A DNA stretch of 64,000 bases from Mixia osmundae IAM 14324 (lineage: Eukaryota > Basidiomycota > Mixiomycetes > Mixiales > Mixiaceae), in NCBI RefSeq assembly GCF_000708205.1, contig NW_014575563.1:295594-359593 (forward strand), read 5' to 3'. Below, piece by piece: positions 58,507-64,000 of the stretch. The notes under the pieces are model-generated. The model searched no databases, had not been told where the DNA came from, and saw nothing but the letters and a program-made list of their open reading frames with translations. The position numbers were made by a program, and so were the translations under genes. The first letter of the stretch is position 1, and every line of letters begins with the position of its first letter.

Positions 58507-60081
58507 ATGCACCGAACTGCGAGCATCTCCCGTCCGCCAGATGGCCCACGCTCAGATCTTCACTCCTCTCGACGGGCATCTGCAGCCGGTCGAGCTCATA
58601 GACCTCCTCCGCACGCGCCCAGCGCGCCGGCAGACGAGCATACCCAGCCTGACGGGCAGCATATCAGGCCAGGTGGTCATGCTCAGGCTGATTACTCGAT
58701 AGCTCATGGGCCCAATGTCCCCGCTGTCGGCTACAGCGCGCCTATGATGACCTCGACAGATCTGAGCAAGTCGAGCAGCTCAGATTCTGGCTACAATTCT
58801 CACACAGTGAACGGGCACGCGCCGAGCATGAATGGTAACGGCTCGCTACCTCTGCCGAATACAGCCAACCGCTCCACCGGCGGCAAAATGTCCAAGCTGG
58901 GCTTACCAGGCTTGGGCGGGACGCGATGGAAGAGAACGCCCAACAGCTCGGCAGATTATGGCTACCAGCATGTTCCCAACGGCGTCGCAGAAACGATCAG
59001 AGATACTTTCCTCGTCCCTGCCCAGCAAGCGGGAACGGGTTGGACGCGTCACCAAGCTGCGGCCTCCATTGGGCCGAGCTCGAGCAAATCATCTTGGCTC
59101 AACCTGCTGAGTGCGCGTGCGCGTGTCACCAATCTCGCTGTTCTCGTCCTTGGTGCAATCACAATGGTCTCGCTCATTGTGAACATCAGTCACTTTAGCG
59201 CCATCGAGCATGATCTCAGCGATGACCTCAAGACGAGTCGGATACCCCTCTCGATCAGATCGACTCTTCAGCCAGCAGCAGTTCAACTACGGCACATGAT
59301 CATGGTGCCAGGTCATGCCATCTGGACAGGTTCAGATGGTCTGAGAGCCTACGAAGACTCTCAGTGGGTCCTGGAAGACATGCAAAAGGGCGGTCACGTC
59401 AAGACGTACGTTAAGCACATCGCTCGTGCCGTCGATCTGGCAATTCAGGATCCGCTCTCGCTGCTCATCTTCTCGGGCGGTCAAACTCGTCCGACCACGC
59501 AGATGACTGAGGGGGCTTCCTACTGGCGTCTTGCCGAGGCCCTCAATCTGTACGAGCAATATTCGCTTCAGCACAACGCGACACAAGGCGGTACGCAAGA
59601 GCAAGTAGCTGCGCTCAAAGCGATCATACCTCATCCGTTCCCGCGCGCCGTCGTAGAAGACTACGCGCTCGATTCGTACACCAACCTGCTATTTGCGACT
59701 GCGCGCTTCAAGCAATTCACCGGCCATTACCCGACGCACATCACCGTCGTCGGCTATGGTGCAAAACAGAAGCGCTTCTCTGATGTCCATCGTGTTGCCA
59801 TGCGATGGCCTCAGTCCGCTTGGACTTACATACCCATAGACGACGATAAAGAGACGGGCGCTCTTTACGAGGGCGAGCGCCTGCACGGTCTGTTGCCATA
59901 TCAGAACGACATCTATGGCTGTCATACCGAGCTGTTAGCCAAACGAAAGAAGCGCAATCCGTATAGACGCTTCCATCCGTATCACGTCTCAAATCCAGAG
60001 CTCGACAAGCTCATGGAGTGGTGTCCAGACGATCCAACGCAAATCTATACCGGCTCATTACCTTGGTCGCAGATGCATTAG
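58507..60081 (+). CDS. DUF218 (YdcF-like) membrane protein
   Basis: Conserved fungal protein of the DUF218 superfamily; biochemical function unknown. The Pro/His/Ser-rich N-terminus (~190 residues) is followed by a membrane anchor VTNLAVLVLGAITMVSLIVN, giving a type II orientation. The lumenal DUF218 domain has QLRHMIMVPGHAIWTGSDGL, SLLIFSGGQTRPTTQMTEGA and SYWRLAEALN, DYALDSYTNLLFATARFKQF, YPTHITVVGYGAKQKRF and RVAMRWPQSAWTYIPIDDD. No intron is needed. The start is the first in-frame ATG (MHRTASISRPP); the frame is open upstream but has only GTG. Converges on UTP12, 52 bp apart. Confidence 0.85.
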   Translation: MHRTASISRPPDGPRSDLHSSRRASAAGRAHRPPPHAPSAPADEHTQPDGQHIRPGGHAQADYSIAHGPNVPAVGYSAPMMTSTDLSKSSSSDSGYNSHTVNGHAPSMNGNGSLPLPNTANRSTGGKMSKLGLPGLGGTRWKRTPNSSADYGYQHVPNGVAETIRDTFLVPAQQAGTGWTRHQAAASIGPSSSKSSWLNLLSARARVTNLAVLVLGAITMVSLIVNISHFSAIEHDLSDDLKTSRIPLSIRSTLQPAAVQLRHMIMVPGHAIWTGSDGLRAYEDSQWVLEDMQKGGHVKTYVKHIARAVDLAIQDPLSLLIFSGGQTRPTTQMTEGASYWRLAEALNLYEQYSLQHNATQGGTQEQVAALKAIIPHPFPRAVVEDYALDSYTNLLFATARFKQFTGHYPTHITVVGYGAKQKRFSDVHRVAMRWPQSAWTYIPIDDDKETGALYEGERLHGLLPYQNDIYGCHTELLAKRKKRNPYRRFHPYHVSNPELDKLMEWCPDDPTQIYTGSLPWSQMH

Positions 60082-60133
60082 ACAAGGAGGCATTCTGTCA
60101 TCTGTTGTAGCCTGTAAACACATGTCTTCATCT

Positions 60134-63100
60134 TCATGTCGTCGTGATCGCTCGCTTTCGCTTCTTGCTGCTCGCCGCAATTTGCTCGCGCACGGCCTGC
60201 TCAGATAGATCTCCACCCTTTCGCACGCTGCTTTCGAAGAACTCTTGCGTCTTTGCTGTCTCTTGCTGTCGTCGTATGTATCCAAGCGCGGCAGCGTTGT
60301 AGCCGATCAAGCCCTGATCCTTTCTCAGCCTCTTCGAAGGTGGGCCAAAGCAGGCTTACCTTTTGCTGCACAAGAGCTTCTCGTAGACTGCTACGGAGCG
60401 AGAGCATAGACGACCGCATGGCTCTCGTTGCGACAATCTGAGAATGGTGCGTTTGCAAGATGATGAAGAGCACGCGCGATGTCAGAGCGACGTTCCAACG
60501 ATGTCGCGCCCAGACATCGATGTACGAAAGGAGAGAAGTGACATGGGTGAAGGGGAGCACGAGCAGCGCATCTTGCAGTGCTGCCATTGGAATCCGCTTG
60601 ATCGTATCGAGCACATGCCGCTCTGCAGATTTCTCCGCGCCCGGCAGGGTGAAGATGGCATTGCGACCAGGTGGCGGCAGAGTCTTGCTATTGGCAGGAT
60701 CGAGACGGGCACGCTCAGCTTGCCAAGCGGTAACGTGTACGCGATCGGCGTCCGCAAGATCGATAGCTTCCATGATGCGCTCCCCTGCCATCAGGGTCTC
60801 CTTTGTCTCTTTCGAGACGGTGTCGACCTCGGGTCCTGCATCGTGCTCGCCAGTACGCTTGGCGCGCAGATCGAGCTGATCTTGCTCGTTCGCTTCGTAG
60901 GCTGCTTCCATCTCTCGTTCGCGTTCTTCCTCCAGGAAAAGCTGCCAGGCATGTCAGCGCAAGCGCCATGCGCGGATGTCATACTTACAGGCTCGCCGAG
61001 CTTCTCCCAGATGCGGATCGACTTGTCATGCGAGGCTGTCGCAACATACTTGCCCAGCGGACTGACCGCGAGCGCCCAGACCTCGCTCTGATGTCCTTCG
61101 AGCTTCTGGATGCATTCGAACTGTGATAAATCCAGTGGGGTCAGCACATAGTCAAGCTGGGAGGGATTGTCACTCACTTTGTCGCCGTCCCAATACTTGA
61201 CCATCTTGTCCTTGCCGACCGTCCAGAAGTAGTGCGACTTTGCTTCAAACGCGACTTGCATGATACTTTCGTCATGCGCAAAGAGCGAACGATGACAGTC
61301 ACCGAAATCGAGGCCCCAGATCTTGACGTTCTTATCGGCAGAACAGGTGACGATCAGCTTCGAATCGAACGAGATATCCATTGCGAGGACGGGCAGCTTA
61401 TGTCCGTACAGCGATAGGAAGAACTTGAGCGTGTCGGCATAGAAGACTTTGACGGTCATGTCGAGGAGTGCCACAGCAAGCAAACGACCATCTGGGCTAT
61501 ATCGCACCGAGAGTACATCATCACTCATCTTGAGCGTCTTGATATGAACCAACGAGAGCGAACGTGCTGCATTTGGTGCTTCGTCTCCGGCAGCAGCCGC
61601 TTCTTTGATCTCAAAGTCCCAGAACTTGATATCTTTGTCTGCACTGGCCGTGACAAGGCCGCGCTTGTCGGGCCTGACCTGCAGCGACCAGAGCGCGCCA
61701 GTATGCGCTTGAACGGTTTCGAGAAGCGAAGAGGACGCGACGTCATAAAGCAGCAACTCGCCAGACTTGCAGCCGACCACGATGTGTCGGTCACCTGGCA
61801 GAAAGGCTGTACAGAGCGCGTAACCGCAATCAAGCGTCCGCAGACATTTTGTCGTCTTTGCATTCCAGACTTTGAGACTGCCCTGCGCGGCAGAGGCGAG
61901 TAGCTGATCGTCTGACGAGATTGCAAGCGCTCGCACGTCATTTCGATGACCAGGCAGATCGAGCGAGAACGACTTGACCGGCTCAACTAAGGTACTGGAT
62001 TTGCCCGTCGCAGGAGGCTGCGGTAGAGCGTAAATTTCTAGCGCGTTACTGTTGAGAGCCACCATGAGGGAGATGTTCTCTGTGCCCTTTGCTCTCTTGT
62101 GTTCAGGCGCAAAAGCGAATGACCTTATCTTGCCCGAGGCGCGTACGATTGACCATGGGGCAAGGCGGTCTCTCCATTCCTGCTGCACCGGCTCGCTCTC
62201 TTCTTCGCCTGCCACTTTGCTCTTCTTGTCAGCTTCTCTCCGCCGCCGTCTGGCAGCTTTACGCTTGATCTCTGCATCTGAGCGTAGTCGAACGATTTCT
62301 ACCGTTCTCTCGGTCGTTTGGAAAGCAATGATAGGCAATGATGGATGGTAAGAGACTTGTGCTATTCGCTGGGTGTGACTCGAGCTTGAGAGGCTGATGA
62401 GCGTGCCAGATGGGTTGAGAGGTACCAATGCACGTTTGAGCACACCGTCCTGGTCAGACTGCACGCCCTCGCGCAAAACGTCATTATCGAGCAACCAGGC
62501 CTTAGCTTCGCCATCTCCACCGCCCGTCAAGACGATATTCTCGCCTGTCTCCGGATCAAGCTTGACGTCTAACGCCCACGTCTCTGCCCGATGAGCCACG
62601 GTGGTGGAGATGCAGTGCTGGGTCGTGAGGTCCCAGAGCTTGATGAATGTATCTTTTGAGACTGAGAGGAGGTGTTTCGCCGCTGGCGGCCCTGCTGCAG
62701 AAGTCGAGGCTATTGCATCACTTTCTTCTGGTGCTATTTGGACGAACGCTAGTCCCGTTATCTGATCTCTGTGACCTCGCAGTCTGCAACGAACAATCGT
62801 TAGCTCGGCTGCTTGTCTCAGACAATTTCGAGACACATGCCTGTACGAGCCTGCTTCGGCAACGAGATCCCAGAGAATGATCTCATTGTCCTTGCTACCA
62901 CTTGCGAGCGTCTGGCCATTGCGATCAAAAGCGAGCGAAGTGACGGCTTTGCGATGGCCATTGAACGTAACGATGACGCTCTTCTCCTTTGCACTCCACA
63001 GTCTGACGCTGCCATCCTCGTAGCCGACTGCAAACGTGTCCCTCGGTCGAGGCGAGCGTGCAATGGCAGATACCGGACTTCGATGCCCTTGCTCATGCCA

Positions 63101-63253
63101 CATGCCTAGCAGCTCGCCCTTTTTGACATCCCATACGAGTACATCTTCCAGCGCAGGCACATAAGCTGTCTTGCCATCGAAGACTGAGTTGCTGCCAGCC
63201 GAACAGATCACGCCAAAGGCCTCGACGGGACCATGCCGCTCATAGGATCGCAT
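60134..63253 (-). CDS. UTP12: U3 snoRNP / SSU processome protein Utp12 (Dip2, WDR3)
   Basis: UtpB subunit needed for 18S rRNA maturation in the nucleolus. Start MRSYERHGPVEAFGVICSAG, then TAYVPALEDVLVWDVKKGEL, GYEDGSVRLWSAKEKSVIVT, NGHRKAVTSLAFDRNGQTLA, SGSKDNEIILWDLVAEAG, and TTVAHRAETWALDVKLDPET. A basic linker KRKAARRRRREADKKSK separates the two propellers. The second has DVRALAISSDDQLLASAAQG and GHQSEVWALAVSPLGKYVAT. The Utp12 C-terminal domain has AERHVLDTIKRIPMAALQDA and LPFTHVTSLLSYIDVWARH. Four introns were placed, one with a GC donor (separate entry) and a 41-nt intron before DQGLIGYNAAALGYIRRQ. The C-terminus is Lys/Arg-rich (SSKKRKRAITTT). Confidence 0.95.
62784..62840 (-). other. 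GC-AG intron in UTP12 (alternative GT donor exists)
   Basis: 57-nt intron with donor AG|GCATGT, a CTAAC branch-like site and acceptor TTGCAG. It gives EAGSYRLRGHRDQITG, matching the WDR3 pattern GLYRL(K/R)GH. A GTACAG donor 4 nt upstream is in phase but would delete two residues (GSLRGH), so the GC donor is favoured, not proven. Confidence 0.65.
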
Positions 63254-63563
63254 GGTGACTACCGCCGGCTGCTAGAAGAGGGTAAGCACGCAAAATTTCG
63301 CGATCATCTGGCGTCGGCCGTCAATTTATATTGACTCGCTCGTACAACATGCACGGCGGGTTCGTGCTCGACTATATGCGAGCTAGTCGATAAGTCACGC
63401 CAGCCTGCCTCTGGTAAGAGCGTGCAGTCGCTACATGCTGTTGTGAGCATTTCTCGCGTGCACCGCTTGTCCTGTTTGCTGATGCCTGAGCTGACATGCA
63501 CCAGACCGGTCGACATGCTTCATCACGAGCGGAGAGCGCGAAAGACGTTTGATTGTCAAGCTG
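63254..63563. promoter_or_regulatory. Intergenic region upstream of UTP12
   Basis: 310 bp between the UTP12 start and the stop of the partial gene, both on the minus strand. It should contain the UTP12 promoter and the 3' end of the other gene. No motif or further gene was recognised. Confidence 0.4.
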
Positions 63564-64000
63564 CTATGTATGCCAGATGTAGCTGATCTGTCCGCCCGAG
63601 TTGTCTTCGAACAGAAAGTTCGCTGAGTCCTCGGCCAGTCTTTCCACGCGGCGTAAGAAAAAGGTCCGTTTGTATTGCCGTCTTCGTTCCTTGAATTTGA
63701 TGTTCCAATTGGGAGGTGCCTCCGGTATCAGTGGTCTGTCGGGATACCTCAGCTTGTAGCCATCGTATGCCCAGGTATATTCTGCGCGAAGCGAAATCAG
63801 TCAGGCCCCCTTTGGAGAGCAAGGCAACGGACCCAGAGAATGCAAGTCCGATTCGAGCAGAGGCTGAGAGTAGAAAGTGATGCTATAGCCAAGTGTGAGC
63901 AGCGTTCTGCCGTCATTGAACACAAAGCGCTTGAAGAGATTGTCGCCGCCCAGGAAAGCCACTGAGTCCCGGAGGAGATCGATAGACACGAAGAAATCGC
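63564..64000 (-). CDS. C-terminal part of an unknown protein (runs off the right edge)
   Basis: Two exons are visible. The first has SIDLLRDSVAFLGGDNLFKR, FVFNDGRTLLTLGYSITFYS and QPLLESDLHSL. A 51-nt intron (GTCCGT...CGCGCAG) joins to EYTWAYDGYKLRYPDRPLIP and then EAPPNWNIKFKERRRQYKRT with a basic end FFLRRVERLAEDSANFLFED and ISYIWHT. The alternating hydrophobic and aromatic pattern suggests a folded beta-rich domain. I do not recognise the family; the N-terminal part lies outside the window. Confidence 0.6.

Noticed and set aside
1-64000. Transposons, viral fossils, CRISPR arrays, tRNA or rRNA genes
   Set aside because: I looked for transposase, reverse transcriptase or capsid motifs, terminal repeats, tRNA box patterns and arrays and found none. 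Short RNAs could still be missed without a covariance search.

Overview
This window is nuclear DNA from a fungus with a compact, intron-rich genome. Intergenic gaps are short, both strands carry genes, and most genes are split by introns of about 40-60 nt. The gene set is fungal (ERG4 sterol reductase, KCH-type potassium transporter, Anp1/Mnn9 mannosyltransferase, Mor2/Tao3). The SR-type Tra2 splicing factor, the spliceosomal PRP22 and the high intron density fit a basidiomycete. A Pucciniomycotina, Mixia-like fungus is my best guess from style and GC content; it is inference and has not been tested. No transposon, viral fossil, CRISPR array, tRNA or rRNA gene was recognised.

Layout from left to right. 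The N-terminal half of a Furry/Mor2/Tao3 gene (minus) faces POL2 (plus), followed by ERG4. SEH1 (minus) and SAC3 (plus) share a 125-bp divergent promoter. A poorly resolved hypothetical gene, gamma-tubulin complex GCP2, TOM7, PRP22 and HEM12 follow. Next come an Fta4-like kinetochore gene, a UBL3-like ubiquitin-fold gene and a TRA2-like gene. An aquaporin, LSM6, a Cid1-type nucleotidyltransferase, SEC61-beta (SBH1) and a KCH transporter come after that, then ELP1, a tiny cysteine-rich protein, dihydrofolate synthase FOL3 and an F-box/WD40/UIM gene (UFO1-like). The last third holds a secreted protein of unknown function, an unknown protein, complex I subunit NDUFA2, an acidic serine-rich unknown, an Mnn9/Anp1 mannosyltransferase and UBA2. 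It ends with a Sel1-repeat protein carrying a MYND-like finger, a DUF218 membrane protein, UTP12/DIP2 and the C-terminus of a partial unknown gene.

Most genes are single-copy housekeeping functions with no common pathway, so the window is an ordinary euchromatic stretch and not an accessory island. Some neighbours are thematically related: SEH1/SAC3 at the nuclear pore, and TRA2, LSM6 and PRP22 in splicing. Many neighbours are packed head-to-head or tail-to-tail, and FOL3 and the UFO1-like gene overlap at their stop codons.

The most notable points are four introns with GC instead of GT donors (HEM12, SBH1, UBA2, UTP12), all placed by conserved protein sequence; a spliced small protein ending in two Cys-Pro-rich blocks; a TRA2 start codon that appears to be separated from the rest of the coding sequence by an intron; and several conserved-looking proteins without a known function. 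No clearly new biological system is evident.

Coordinates for genes run from start codon to stop codon and include introns. Splice sites were read by eye from frame, homology and GT/GC-AG signals.
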